Source: Anaerosomatales bacterium (lineage in GTDB: Bacteria > Actinomycetota > Coriobacteriia > Anaerosomatales > SLCP01). Taken from it: a stretch of DNA of 64,000 bases. The stretch spans positions 62,001-126,000 of the forward strand of contig JARGFT010000005.1 in assembly GCA_029210645.1 (NCBI GenBank). Reading direction: 5' to 3'. Made by a program: the position numbers and the translations under genes. Shown here in pieces: positions 45,851 through 55,062 of the stretch. The first letter of the stretch is position 1; each line of letters opens with the position of its first letter. The notes below the pieces were generated by a model that was not told where the DNA came from, did not search any database, and saw nothing but the letters and a program-made list of their open reading frames with translations.

Positions 45851-45879
45851 TGGCACGACGCCGAGCCTGCCAGTAAGAT
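45851..45879 (+). promoter_or_regulatory. Probable promoter of the TetR-MMPL operon
   Basis: TGGCAC at 45851-45856 and TAAGAT at 45874-45879 are separated by exactly 17 bases. The palindromic operator starts 8 bases after the -10, so bound repressor would cover the start of transcription. Confidence 0.5.
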
Positions 45880-45886
45880 GTACCCA

Positions 45887-45904
45887 TGACTGAACGTTCA
45901 GTCA
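45887..45904. promoter_or_regulatory. Perfect 18-bp palindrome, probable TetR operator
   Basis: TGACTGAACGTTCAGTCA reads the same on both strands. TGAACG/CGTTCA half sites like these are typical of TetR/AcrR operators. It lies immediately upstream of the TetR-type gene and next to a promoter, indicating autoregulation of the TetR-MMPL-exported protein operon. The divergent lipoprotein promoter may be affected too. Confidence 0.8.
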
Positions 45905-45928
45905 GCACACATGGATTGGATGAGTATC

Positions 45929-46528
45929 ATGGCGGAGAGCGGCGGCAAGGACACACGCGAGCGCATCCTCCGCTGTGCCGAGGAGCTCTTCGGGCAGCGG
46001 GGCTACGAAGCGGTCGCGGTGTCGGATATCGCGCAGGCGTGTGGCGTATCGACGGCCCTCATCTACTACCACTACACCGACAAGGAGTCGCTCCTGCGCG
46101 CTCTCGTCGAGCGCGCGTCGGCCGTGTTCGACGTTCACACCCGCACAGCGGTGGAGGGGACGGGCTCGGCTCGGGAGCGGCTCGAGACCTTCATCGAGTC
46201 CTGGGTCCGTTCCGCCGACGAGCACGAGAGCCTCCTGCGGATCCTCGTGCGACCCCTCACCGACCCGGGTGGCCCGCTCTCGGCCGAGCTACTCGAAGGC
46301 ATCGGGCGAACCGTGGAGGACCTGGCTGCGGTGATTGCCGAAGGTGTCGAAGGTGGAGAGTTCGCACCGGTCGATCCCGGCATGGCTGCCGAGTGTCTGC
46401 TCGGACTGGTGAACACCCGCGCAGCGGCAAGCGTACTCAGCAAGCTCGTGCCCGGTGAGCCGGTGGAGCCCGTGCGGGCGAACGCAGACTTCATCGTGCA
46501 GCTCTTCTTCCGGGGGACCTCCGCGTGA
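45929..46528 (+). CDS. TetR/AcrR family transcriptional regulator
   Basis: The product of about 199 residues has an N-terminal helix-turn-helix (RERILRCAEELFGQRGYEAVAVSDIAQACGVSTALIYYHYTDKESLLRALV, about 8-58) and a helical ligand-binding domain. Three in-frame ATG codons at 45911, 45920 and 45929 could start it; I give the one closest to the domain, although the upstream ones are near GGATTGG and GGATGAG. The stop overlaps the MMPL gene (GTGA). It probably represses the MMPL exporter and responds to a hydrophobic compound. Confidence 0.88.
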   Translation: MAESGGKDTRERILRCAEELFGQRGYEAVAVSDIAQACGVSTALIYYHYTDKESLLRALVERASAVFDVHTRTAVEGTGSARERLETFIESWVRSADEHESLLRILVRPLTDPGGPLSAELLEGIGRTVEDLAAVIAEGVEGGEFAPVDPGMAAECLLGLVNTRAAASVLSKLVPGEPVEPVRANADFIVQLFFRGTSA

Positions 46529-48594
46529 TACGCGTGACTCGCTTCATAGTGGACAAGCGCCGAGCCGTCCTTGCGCTCGCCGGGTTGCTGTTCATCCTCG
46601 GCGTGTACGGGGTCTTCAACGCCCGGATCAACTACGACATGCTCTCCTACCTGCCCGACGACCTGAACTCCGTGCAGGGCTTCGAGATACTCAACGACGA
46701 CTTTGCCCTGGGTAACACGGCCCAGGTGATGGTCGTGGACGCCTCGGACCGCGACGTTCGCCGCGTCATCGAGAGGGTCGAGACCATCGAGGGCATCGAG
46801 CAGGTCGGCTGGATTGACGACTTCGGGGACCTCGCCGTGCCTCGGGAGTTCTGGGACGGTGACCTCGCCGACCGGTACTTCTCAGAGGATGCGACCTTCT
46901 TCCAGGTCAGCTTCACCGCGAGTGCGAACGACCCGCTCACCAGATTGGCGGTCGAGGAGCTCCGCGAGGTCCTTGCCGAGGAGGAGCACCACATCGCGGG
47001 CACCCAGCAGCTCGAACTGGAAGACGTCATCAACGCCGACCGCAACCGGTTCGCGGTCGCCGCACTCGTCCTTGTCTCCGTGGCCCTGTTCCTGACGGTG
47101 CCCTCGGTTATCGTGCCGGTGTTGTTCGTCGCGACGATCGGCATCGCGGTCGTGTACAACCTCGGCATGTCGTTCTACCTCGGCCAGGAGATGTCGTACC
47201 TGACGGGCGTCATCGTGCTCGCGCTGCAGTTTGCGGTGACGATGGACTACGCGCTCTTCCTCTATCACCGGTACGAACAGGAACGCAGGCGCGCCGACAA
47301 CGAGACGGCGATGGCCGCTGCGATGGCGGCGACGTTCAGGTCGATCATGGCAGCCGCGCTCACCACGACGGCGGGCTTCATGGCGCTTGCGACGATGCGT
47401 CTGGGCTTCGGCGCCGACATGGGCTTCACGCTCGCGCGCGGCGTCATCATCACCGTCATCGCGGTGCTCACTATCCTCCCGGCGCTCCTCCTCGCCTTCG
47501 ACCCGCTCGTGCGACGCTACGCGCACCGGGTCCACCTGCCCGACTTCCACCGGCTCGGCGGTTGGGTGGCCCGTCATGCGGGCGTCCTGACGCTCGTGTT
47601 CGTGCTCGCGTTCATTCCCGCCATCTGGGGGTACTCGCAGCTCGAGCTGAGCTACGATCTGGACGGCGCGCTTCCGGACGACCTGCCGGCCATGGTCGCC
47701 TCGCGCAAGCTCGCCGACGAGTTCGACCGGGCCCAGAGCTTCTTCGTGGTCGCGGCGGACACGGGTCGCATCGCCGACCTCGACCTGCTCACCCGCGAGG
47801 TTGCCGGGGTCGACGGGGTGACACAGGTGATCTCGTTCACGGAGGTCGTTCCGTCGCTCATCCCGGGTGAGTTCGTACCGGAGGAGGCGCGCGAAGGCTT
47901 CTTCAAGAGCGGGCATACGTACGTGGGCGCCGACGTGGTCTTCGGCTTCGAGGACGAGCGTACCGAACGGGTGATCGAGGACCTGCGCGAGGTTGCACAG
48001 GAGTATCCGGGCCCATCGTACGTCACCGGCCAGAGCGTCCTCTTCAGCGACCTCGAAGAGACCTCCAAAGGCGACGTGGGCAGGGTGAATCTGATCTCGA
48101 TAGTGGCGGTCGCCGTCATCATCGCCGTGGCGTTTCGTTCGATCGCTCTGCCGTTCCTGCTGCTTGCGAGTATCGAGCTTGCCATCCTGTTCAACCAGGG
48201 GATCTCGGCGTTTGCCACCGGGGACATCATCTTCATCGCCACGCTTGCCATCGGTGCCATCCAGCTCGGGGCGACCGTCGACTACGCGGTCATCCTCACT
48301 ACCCGCTACGAAGAGGAGCTCGGGCTGGTTCGCGATCGCGAGGCGGCGATGCGCGAGGCTCTCGGTGGAGCAGCGCCGTCGATCCTGGTCAGCGCCGCGA
48401 CGATGTTCGCCGCGACGATCGGCCTGGTCTTCCTGAGCAGCGTCTCGATCATCAGCGACCTCACGCTGCTCATCGCGCGCGGCGCGATCATCAGTTTCTT
48501 CAGCGTCGTCATCCTCTTGCCACCCCTTCTGGTGGTTGCTCAGCCCGTCCTGGAACGCGCCAGCATCGGCTGGCCACGGCTACCGAGGAAGTGA
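46525..48594 (+). CDS. MMPL/RND family exporter
   Basis: This 689-residue membrane protein has 12 predicted transmembrane segments in two repeats, each with a large extracytoplasmic loop after the first segment (about 35-165 and 370-500). The family proton-relay motifs are FAVTMDYALFLYHRYEQER in the first half and LGATVDYAVILTTRYEEEL in the second. It would export lipids, drugs or peptides using the proton gradient. It starts with GTG overlapping the tetR-type stop and its own stop overlaps the next start, so the three genes are coupled. Confidence 0.94.
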   Translation: MIRVTRFIVDKRRAVLALAGLLFILGVYGVFNARINYDMLSYLPDDLNSVQGFEILNDDFALGNTAQVMVVDASDRDVRRVIERVETIEGIEQVGWIDDFGDLAVPREFWDGDLADRYFSEDATFFQVSFTASANDPLTRLAVEELREVLAEEEHHIAGTQQLELEDVINADRNRFAVAALVLVSVALFLTVPSVIVPVLFVATIGIAVVYNLGMSFYLGQEMSYLTGVIVLALQFAVTMDYALFLYHRYEQERRRADNETAMAAAMAATFRSIMAAALTTTAGFMALATMRLGFGADMGFTLARGVIITVIAVLTILPALLLAFDPLVRRYAHRVHLPDFHRLGGWVARHAGVLTLVFVLAFIPAIWGYSQLELSYDLDGALPDDLPAMVASRKLADEFDRAQSFFVVAADTGRIADLDLLTREVAGVDGVTQVISFTEVVPSLIPGEFVPEEAREGFFKSGHTYVGADVVFGFEDERTERVIEDLREVAQEYPGPSYVTGQSVLFSDLEETSKGDVGRVNLISIVAVAVIIAVAFRSIALPFLLLASIELAILFNQGISAFATGDIIFIATLAIGAIQLGATVDYAVILTTRYEEELGLVRDREAAMREALGGAAPSILVSAATMFAATIGLVFLSSVSIISDLTLLIARGAIISFFSVVILLPPLLVVAQPVLERASIGWPRLPRK

Positions 48595-50504
48595 GAGTCA
48601 CCATGCGCACGCACACACGCCCCCGGCCCCGGCGAGCATCGCTCGTGGCCGTCTCGCTTGCAGCGGTTATCACGTTCTCGACGCTGCCTGCTGCTGGCGG
48701 CGATACGGTGAGGGCCGATGACTTCGCCGTCCACGATGACGAGACCGTCTACGTCGTCGCGGATGCGTACGGCACTCCGCGCGACACCGTTGTGGTGAGC
48801 TGGTTGCGGGTGCTGGGGGAGGGCACCATCGTGCTCGACGACCCCGGCGACATCGAGGCGCCCGAGGCGCTCGAGGACGAGATCGAGCCGGAGCTCACCG
48901 GCGCCGGTGTCCGGTGGACGCTGGACGTCGATGGTCGGCGGGACTTCTTCTACCGGGCCAACACCGCTCGTGAACTGCCGATCTCGGTCGAGGTGACCTA
49001 CTACCTCGACGACCGGGAGGTGGACGTCGAGGCACTTGCCGGCACGAGCGGTCACGTGCGTATCGACATCACCCTCACCAACAACCTCGTCCGCACCGAG
49101 GAGGTCGTGTACACCGATGCGGACGGTGTCGCGCGCACTGAGGAGGTCGAGTTCTGGGTGCCGATGCTCGCTCCGGTGAAGATCGACGTCGATGGCACGC
49201 GCTTTCGCAACATTGTCGGCGACGCGGAGATCGTCACCGTCACCGGCTCGACCGTGAGCCACACCTTCATGGCATTCCCACAGCCGGAGGACACCGTCAG
49301 CATCGAGATGGACGGCACCTACATCGAGATCGACCCGATCGTGGTCTCGGTCTTTCCGAAGATGGCCGGTTCGCCCGACTTCTCCATGGCCGACGATCTG
49401 GCCGAGCTCAGGGACGGCCTTGATGGCCTCACCGCACTCTCCGAGGGTCACAGGGAGGTACTCGGTGCGGTGGCTGACGGCATCGATCCGGCAGAACTGG
49501 CTGGTGTGAGCGAGGCGGGTGCGGGCTTCGAGCAGCTCGCCGAGGGCGCTGCACAGATCGGGGAGGGCGCTGACGGGTTGGCCGCGCTGCTCGATGGCCA
49601 GATCGCGTACCTCGACGGCGTGATCGCCGGACTCGGTGCTCAGGAGCTTGCGGGCGTCACGCAGATACCGGACGCACTTGCCGGGCTTGCGGCCGGGGTT
49701 GCCGACATCAGGGACGGTGTCGACGGCCTGGTCGCCTTGCTCGGAGGGCAGCTCGCCTACCTCGATGCCATCGCGGAGTCGAACGCGGGGCTGGAGGGAC
49801 AGGCGTGGGCGCTGGCGTCGGCCTCGCCCGACGAGACGACGACCGCGCTCGCGGCAGGACTCTCGGCCCAGGGAGCGATGATCGGAGCGCTCAGGGACGG
49901 GGACCCCGCGATGGGGATGCCGCTTGGTCTCGCCGATACCCGGGACCGGCTCCAGGAGATCTCCGACGGCCTTACCACGATCGCCTCCTCGCTTGACGGG
50001 CTGGCTGCAGGCTCAGCGCCTCTGGCCGGCTTGCCGGGTCAGTTCGATGCGCTCGCGGCTGCGCTCGCCACGCTGCGCGATGGCGGGATGGTGCAAGGAC
50101 GCCAGCTGCCAGGGCTCGTCACGACCCGCTCGGGGCTGCTCGGCGTCGCCGACGGCATCGGGCAGGTGGGCGACGGGATCGGTCAGGCCGCAGCCGCGCT
50201 TGCCCCGCTCGAGGAGCTGCCGGGGATGCTCGAGGAGTTGCGGGCCACGATGCTTGCGCTGCGCGACGGAGGGAGTGTCCGCGGCACCGAGCTGCCGGGC
50301 ATCTCCACCACGGTGGAAGGGCTGTCCGGCGCAAGCGAGGGCCTGGCCGAGGGCATCGACGGGTTCTCGCTCGGGGAGGTTACCGTCGATCGCATGAAGA
50401 AGGCGGCCGAGGGCTACGACACCTTCCTCGGCAAGCCGGACGATGCGACCGGGGACGTCCGTTTCATCTTCAAGCTCGACGGGGTCGCACAGACCGCTGA
50501 GTAG
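48591..50504 (+). CDS. Exported low-complexity repeat protein linked to the MMPL exporter
   Basis: The protein of about 637 residues starts with a signal-like segment (SLVAVSLAAVITFSTLPAAGGD). A 230-residue beta-rich domain follows. From about 260 to 600 there are glycine/leucine/alanine-rich repeats of the type GLxALxxGxxxL, similar to the YhgE/Pip or X-X-G-A heptad-like regions that form long helical bundles. No C-terminal anchor is seen. GTG 48591 overlaps the MMPL stop (GTGA); ATG 48603 is an alternative. Its coupling to the exporter suggests a periplasm-like or surface partner. I do not recognise a named family. Confidence 0.7.
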   Translation: MRVTMRTHTRPRPRRASLVAVSLAAVITFSTLPAAGGDTVRADDFAVHDDETVYVVADAYGTPRDTVVVSWLRVLGEGTIVLDDPGDIEAPEALEDEIEPELTGAGVRWTLDVDGRRDFFYRANTARELPISVEVTYYLDDREVDVEALAGTSGHVRIDITLTNNLVRTEEVVYTDADGVARTEEVEFWVPMLAPVKIDVDGTRFRNIVGDAEIVTVTGSTVSHTFMAFPQPEDTVSIEMDGTYIEIDPIVVSVFPKMAGSPDFSMADDLAELRDGLDGLTALSEGHREVLGAVADGIDPAELAGVSEAGAGFEQLAEGAAQIGEGADGLAALLDGQIAYLDGVIAGLGAQELAGVTQIPDALAGLAAGVADIRDGVDGLVALLGGQLAYLDAIAESNAGLEGQAWALASASPDETTTALAAGLSAQGAMIGALRDGDPAMGMPLGLADTRDRLQEISDGLTTIASSLDGLAAGSAPLAGLPGQFDALAAALATLRDGGMVQGRQLPGLVTTRSGLLGVADGIGQVGDGIGQAAAALAPLEELPGMLEELRATMLALRDGGSVRGTELPGISTTVEGLSGASEGLAEGIDGFSLGEVTVDRMKKAAEGYDTFLGKPDDATGDVRFIFKLDGVAQTAE

Positions 50505-50516
50505 CCCGCGGGCGCC

Positions 50517-51014
50517 TCAGATGTCGACCGAGTCGGGGCGCTTGCGCTCGTCGGCGAACCATTCGGTCTGAAAGTCGCCCGCGGCGATGCGCTCGATGGG
50601 CATCTTCACGTACTTGCCCACCGCCTCGACCGCAACCGAGCCGTCTTCGAGCACGATCTCACCGGTACCCTCGAAGATCCGGCTGGTATCGCGCGTGATG
50701 CGTGCGATCGCGCGCACCTCGGCACCGGGAGGCACCGGCTTGCGGTACTTCACGGCAAGTTCGACCGTCACGCCCCACGTATCGGGGTGCGTGACGCTGA
50801 TCGCCCTCCCGATGGTCTCGTCGAGGATTGCCGAGGAGATCCCTCCGTGCAGGCGACCCGGGTAGCTCTGGTGCTCCTGCAGCGCGTCGAACACGCCGAG
50901 GAGTTCTCCGTCCTCGAGTTCGTAGAAGCGTGCCTTCAGGCTGAACGGGTTGTCCCGCCCGCAGATCAGACACATGCGGCTCACGTTCTGGGCTCCGGTG
51001 ATCGTGCGTTGCAC
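50517..51014 (-). CDS. PaaI-type hotdog thioesterase
   Basis: The 165-residue protein has an N-terminal CLICG pair (MCLICGRDNPFSLKARF) and a hotdog fold with LHGGISSAILDETIGRAI, where the glycine-rich start and the aspartate/glutamate of the long helix are the usual active-site region, then VELAVKYRKPVPPGAEV. It probably hydrolyses an acyl- or aryl-CoA. I chose the GTG at 51014, preceded by GAGGGAG; the upstream extension is non-conserved. It ends 12 bases from the convergent exported-protein gene. Confidence 0.85.
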   Translation of the reverse strand: MQRTITGAQNVSRMCLICGRDNPFSLKARFYELEDGELLGVFDALQEHQSYPGRLHGGISSAILDETIGRAISVTHPDTWGVTVELAVKYRKPVPPGAEVRAIARITRDTSRIFEGTGEIVLEDGSVAVEAVGKYVKMPIERIAAGDFQTEWFADERKRPDSVDI

Positions 51015-51155
51015 CTGTACTCCCTCTCTCGATCGTGTCGATGATGTGCGCAGGCGGGTTTGTGGTTTGCGAGAAACGGTACATACCAGGATACGGGGAA
51101 TCGGGCGCGCAGACACGCTGCTCCGCCGAGTCTGCCGCAGGGGGAGGAGCCCGCG

Positions 51156-52697
51156 GTGGCTAAGGTCGTACGGCGCCACGCACAGGTCCTGCCGTGGGTA
51201 CGGGCGGCACTCATGACCGCGGGCACCGCCTGGATGCTGGGCGTGTCGGGCTTCGCTCCTGCCGCCGTGGGCTGGCTCGTAGCCGTTGTGGCGGGCGGGC
51301 TGATGCTGGGCACTCCCATTGCGGCCATCCTCACTGCGGTGATAGCGATGGCGCTGCCCCTGGCCTCGGCGAGGTTCGTGGTGGCGGTGCTCCTCATCGT
51401 GCTCGCGCTCGCCGCGCTGTCGTTTCTCGCCCGCAATCACGGCGGCATCTTCCTGGTGGTCATCACGTCGGCCGTGGGCGTCGCGATCGGTCCCGCATGG
51501 GCCGCCGCAGTGTGTGCCGGGTATCTGTTCGGGGCTGCCCACGGTGCCACGGCGGCGGTACTCGCCTGCGTGGTCATCCAAATCGCCGGCTTACTTACCG
51601 GTGCGGACACGCTCGGCGTGCTCGCTACCGGCGGGAGTCTGCCGGCTTTTCTCTCCCCGGGCTCGGTGCCCGAGTCGCTGCTGGCGTTCGACTGGATCGG
51701 CGATGCGGTCTCATCTGTAACGTCCGATGTGCGGCTCCTCGGTGATGCGCTGTCCGGAGCCTCCTACCTGCCACTTCTCGTGCTGCAGCCACTGCTCTGG
51801 GGTGCCGGAGCGGCGACTGCCGGTTCTCTCAGGGGTACTCCGGGTACCCGCTGGACCCTGCTGAAGGGCGTCATCGCGGTATCGGCAGGGGTCCTCGTGG
51901 TCGCGGTAGGCAGCAGCGTTGCGCTCGCTCTGCTGGGAGGCCCGACGCCGGAGGTCGCGCCGCTTGTCGCGGGACTCGGTTCGCTGGTCGCGGCGGTCGG
52001 GGTGGTGGCACTTTCCGAACTCGTGTTCACGCCGCGCGTCGTGTGTCCGCCGGTTCGCTCGGCTCCCGGCAGCATGCGTGCTGAGGATGCCGAGGTCGAT
52101 GAACTCCTCCGGTTGATCTCGACCGCCGAGGAGGCGCTCTCTTCCAAACACACGACCGAGGCCGTCGTGATGATCACGGACATGAAGTCGTTCTCGGCGA
52201 TGACCGAGGAGGAGGGAAGCTTCACCTCGGCCAAACTGGTGCAGCGCCATCGCGACCTACTGCTACCGGTCATCAGCGCGCACAAGGGCTCGGGTAAGTC
52301 GACCGGAGGTGACGGTCTTGTTGCGTCGTTCTCGTCGTCGAAGCAGGCGGTCGGTGCCGCGGTCGAGATGCAGCGAGTTCTCGAGGAGTACAATGTCTTG
52401 CACACCGGCGAGCGGGACATCCTCGTGCGGATCGGCATCGCGTCTGGCGAGGTCGTTCTGGACAGCGCTGGCCGCCCCTTCATCGGCGCGGCACTCAACC
52501 TGGCCGCTCGCGTGATGAACCTCGGCGACGGTGGCTGCATCATGGTCACCCGACCGGTTGCCGCTTCGGCGAAGCAGCATGCAGCGTGTCTGCACAGCCA
52601 CGGCGACTTCACGCTGAAGAACATCGCCGAGCCGGTCGAGGTGATCGAGGTCCTCTGGAGCTCCGAGCGGGCTCCGTCTCCGCCGGGCCGCACGTGA
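51156..52697 (+). CDS. Membrane-bound class III adenylate/guanylate cyclase
   Basis: The product of about 513 residues has about ten hydrophobic segments (residues 15-315) followed by a cytoplasmic cyclase domain (about 345-505). VVMITDMKSFSAMT carries the first metal aspartate and GDGLVASF the second; IGIASGEVV and ALNLAARVMNLG carry the asparagine and arginine that stabilise the transition state. The membrane part is a multi-pass region unlike classical two-helix receptors. The GTG at 51156 is preceded by GGGGGAGGAGC. It should make cAMP or cGMP in response to a membrane signal; which base is used is not decided. Confidence 0.85.
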   Translation: MAKVVRRHAQVLPWVRAALMTAGTAWMLGVSGFAPAAVGWLVAVVAGGLMLGTPIAAILTAVIAMALPLASARFVVAVLLIVLALAALSFLARNHGGIFLVVITSAVGVAIGPAWAAAVCAGYLFGAAHGATAAVLACVVIQIAGLLTGADTLGVLATGGSLPAFLSPGSVPESLLAFDWIGDAVSSVTSDVRLLGDALSGASYLPLLVLQPLLWGAGAATAGSLRGTPGTRWTLLKGVIAVSAGVLVVAVGSSVALALLGGPTPEVAPLVAGLGSLVAAVGVVALSELVFTPRVVCPPVRSAPGSMRAEDAEVDELLRLISTAEEALSSKHTTEAVVMITDMKSFSAMTEEEGSFTSAKLVQRHRDLLLPVISAHKGSGKSTGGDGLVASFSSSKQAVGAAVEMQRVLEEYNVLHTGERDILVRIGIASGEVVLDSAGRPFIGAALNLAARVMNLGDGGCIMVTRPVAASAKQHAACLHSHGDFTLKNIAEPVEVIEVLWSSERAPSPPGRT

Positions 52698-52739
52698 CGC
52701 GAGCCGAATGCACGGCAGCTCCGGTCGCCACCCATCTTC

Positions 52740-55055
52740 TCAGCGCAGAGGCTTGAACACCGCACCCGCCGGTCGCCCGGTCAGTGGATCCATCGACCCG
52801 ACCAGGACCACCGGGACCTCTTCGCCGTGGAGGAAGCGGCCCGTGCGGGCGGCCTGCTCCGCGACAGTGGAGACCGCGTCGGCGCCAGGCTCTCCGAAGT
52901 GGTGGACGAGCACCGCGGGCTCGGGATCGGTGGCGCTGTCCCACACCCCCGCGATCCGCCCGTCAACGAGCACGACCGATGTCGCACGTCCCGCCGAATC
53001 GAAAACGTACGGGCGGTGTTCGTCGTCGAGGAAGCGGCCGCGCTTCCGGTACCCCATGAGCAGGGGATCGAGGCAGGGGAGTAGCGCGACCGACGGGCTT
53101 GGTGGGGCGCCGACCGAGGCGAGTTCGTCGACATCTGCCGCGTGCATCAGGAACTCGCCCTCGGCACCGAGCAGCACCACGGGAGCGATCTCGTCGCCGA
53201 GCGTTTCCAGAGCTTTGCGCGTGCGCTTGCGACCGATCCCGGTCCACCAGGCGGTGTCGTCGAAGAGCACCGGCCCGAACGCCCGAACGTGTGCACGCGT
53301 GAGCGCGACGTCCGCGTCGTCACGCCTGACCGAGTCGAGGCGGACTGTGGGCAGCGCATCGGCGAAGGGGATGTAGGTTGCGCGCCGGTCGCGCCAGTCA
53401 CCCACCGGGCAGTCCCGCAGCAGCGTTCCCTCTGCGCACATGACGTTCACTGCGGCCGCTATGTCCAGGTCGAGACCCGCCTTCTCGCGAATCGCGGCCG
53501 TGGTCAGCGGGCCGTCTGCCAGCGCGTCGAGTATCGCCTCCCGTGCCTGCTCGAGGCGTGCTCCGGACACGCCGCGAAACGATGCGTACGTGCGCGCGTA
53601 GTTCACGACGGGTCGGTTCGTGGCGGCGAAGACGACGGGCACCATGTCCGTGCGCACTGCGTACACCATGCCCCGCATGCAGCGGATCCTCGAGAGCGAC
53701 CGCCGCTGGTAGAGGGCCGAGTCGAGTTTGGCGGGCGTCATCGAGTCCAGGCGGGCCGAGAGCGCCAGATACGGCGTGGCGGGTACCGTGAACTGTGTGC
53801 CCACGACGTCGGCCACGACCGTCTCGATGCTCGCGGGCTCCCATGGATCCCCCAGGTGCTGACGGGCGAGCACGCGGGTCACGGCACGGGCCATCGGGAA
53901 CGAGGGCACCGTGGCAGGGACAGGACACGGTGCGGCGTCCCGTCTGCGGGGCGGCTGTGCGGCGATCGTGGCACTCCGCGAGCTCGGCAGCGCCTCGACG
54001 TCGATCGATGCGATCTCGTCGGCCAGCTCGGCCACGCGCGAGAGCGCGATCAGGCAGCGGGCGGTGGCAAAAGGCGACGGCTCGTGCTTCTGCCCGAACG
54101 AGAGGTCCGCGAACCCGCGGTAGACCCTTCTCGGGGTGACGCGCCCGTCCTCGTCGAAGTTGTACGCGATCAGACACGCGGCGAGCTCGGCGACCGAGCG
54201 CCGGTCATCGGCACGCGCCCGTGGCCCGCGCCACAGCTCGGGATACCTGCCGACGGTCTCGAGTACCCACAGTACGTCGTACCAGAAGTTCGGCCACTTC
54301 ACGCTCTTGAACTGGTATCCGTGGCCGAAGTCGTATGGGCGCTCCTCGGTGCGCCTGCGCCAGACCTCGAGGGGGGTCCGTGCCGCCTCGGCGATGCGTG
54401 GCGGACGCTCGTCGCGTGACAGCTGGGAGAACGCGCGAAGTCCCTCCAGTGTGACCTGCGGGCACACGTCGGCTCCACGGCCCGGCATGCGGAAGAACGC
54501 GCGTTGCTCCGGCACGCACTGCCAGGCTCTGCCCTGCGGCGTGGATGCGAGGTCGGCCGTCATTCGCTCGAGTGCGCGCTGCACTCCGCGCTGCTCGCCG
54601 CGGCCGAAGCGAAGCAGCACGTCGGCTATGACGTTCGTGTCGCACAGCAGCGAGCCGCTCTCGGGTTTGGGCCGGCCCCGGTCGGAGCCCGCTGCGTGGA
54701 AACGCCCGCGAGCGTCCTGCTGTGCGAGCATGCCGTCGAGCAACTCCTCCACGCGCGGGAAGTCGCCGGACGCGACCCCCATGTCGGCGAGCAGATTGAG
54801 CCGGTTGGGGAGGAACTCCGGACTGTGGTGCCCGGTGACGTCCTTGCCCGCCTCCCACGCAGGAAGCCGATCGACGAGTCGCCGGACCGCCTCGTTCTGC
54901 ACGACAGCCAGATGCGCTTCCCCCACGTCAGGGTCCCCGGGTGGCAGCCCGATGATCCCCGTGAGCGTTGCCCACACGGTGTACGGCTCGAGTGAGGCGA
55001 GGAGCCAGGGAAGCGGGTCGGCGCCGAGAAGCTCCGTGAAGTCGAAGTGGCTCAT
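52740..55055 (-). CDS. Alpha/alpha-toroid domain fused to AlkZ/YcaQ-like winged-helix protein
   Basis: The 771-residue protein has an N-terminal helical region (about 1-370) with toroid-type repeats such as LPNRLNLLADMG, LDGMLAQQDARGRF and LLCDTNVIADVLLRFG, then WPNFWYDVLWVLETV, resembling the cyclase-like proteins. The C-terminal part (about 385-771) matches the HTH_42/AlkZ family: ARQHLGDPWEP, VVADVVGTQFTVPATPYLALSARL, YQRRSLSRIRCMRG, then DPLLMGYRKRGRFLDDEHRPYVFDSAGRATSVVLVDGRIAGVW. AlkZ enzymes excise cross-linked bases; their usual QxQ or QxD catalytic motif appears here only as GTQFT, so activity is uncertain. It is convergent with the cyclase gene. Confidence 0.75.
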   Translation of the reverse strand: MSHFDFTELLGADPLPWLLASLEPYTVWATLTGIIGLPPGDPDVGEAHLAVVQNEAVRRLVDRLPAWEAGKDVTGHHSPEFLPNRLNLLADMGVASGDFPRVEELLDGMLAQQDARGRFHAAGSDRGRPKPESGSLLCDTNVIADVLLRFGRGEQRGVQRALERMTADLASTPQGRAWQCVPEQRAFFRMPGRGADVCPQVTLEGLRAFSQLSRDERPPRIAEAARTPLEVWRRRTEERPYDFGHGYQFKSVKWPNFWYDVLWVLETVGRYPELWRGPRARADDRRSVAELAACLIAYNFDEDGRVTPRRVYRGFADLSFGQKHEPSPFATARCLIALSRVAELADEIASIDVEALPSSRSATIAAQPPRRRDAAPCPVPATVPSFPMARAVTRVLARQHLGDPWEPASIETVVADVVGTQFTVPATPYLALSARLDSMTPAKLDSALYQRRSLSRIRCMRGMVYAVRTDMVPVVFAATNRPVVNYARTYASFRGVSGARLEQAREAILDALADGPLTTAAIREKAGLDLDIAAAVNVMCAEGTLLRDCPVGDWRDRRATYIPFADALPTVRLDSVRRDDADVALTRAHVRAFGPVLFDDTAWWTGIGRKRTRKALETLGDEIAPVVLLGAEGEFLMHAADVDELASVGAPPSPSVALLPCLDPLLMGYRKRGRFLDDEHRPYVFDSAGRATSVVLVDGRIAGVWDSATDPEPAVLVHHFGEPGADAVSTVAEQAARTGRFLHGEEVPVVLVGSMDPLTGRPAGAVFKPLR

Positions 55056-55062
55056 GCCCCCA

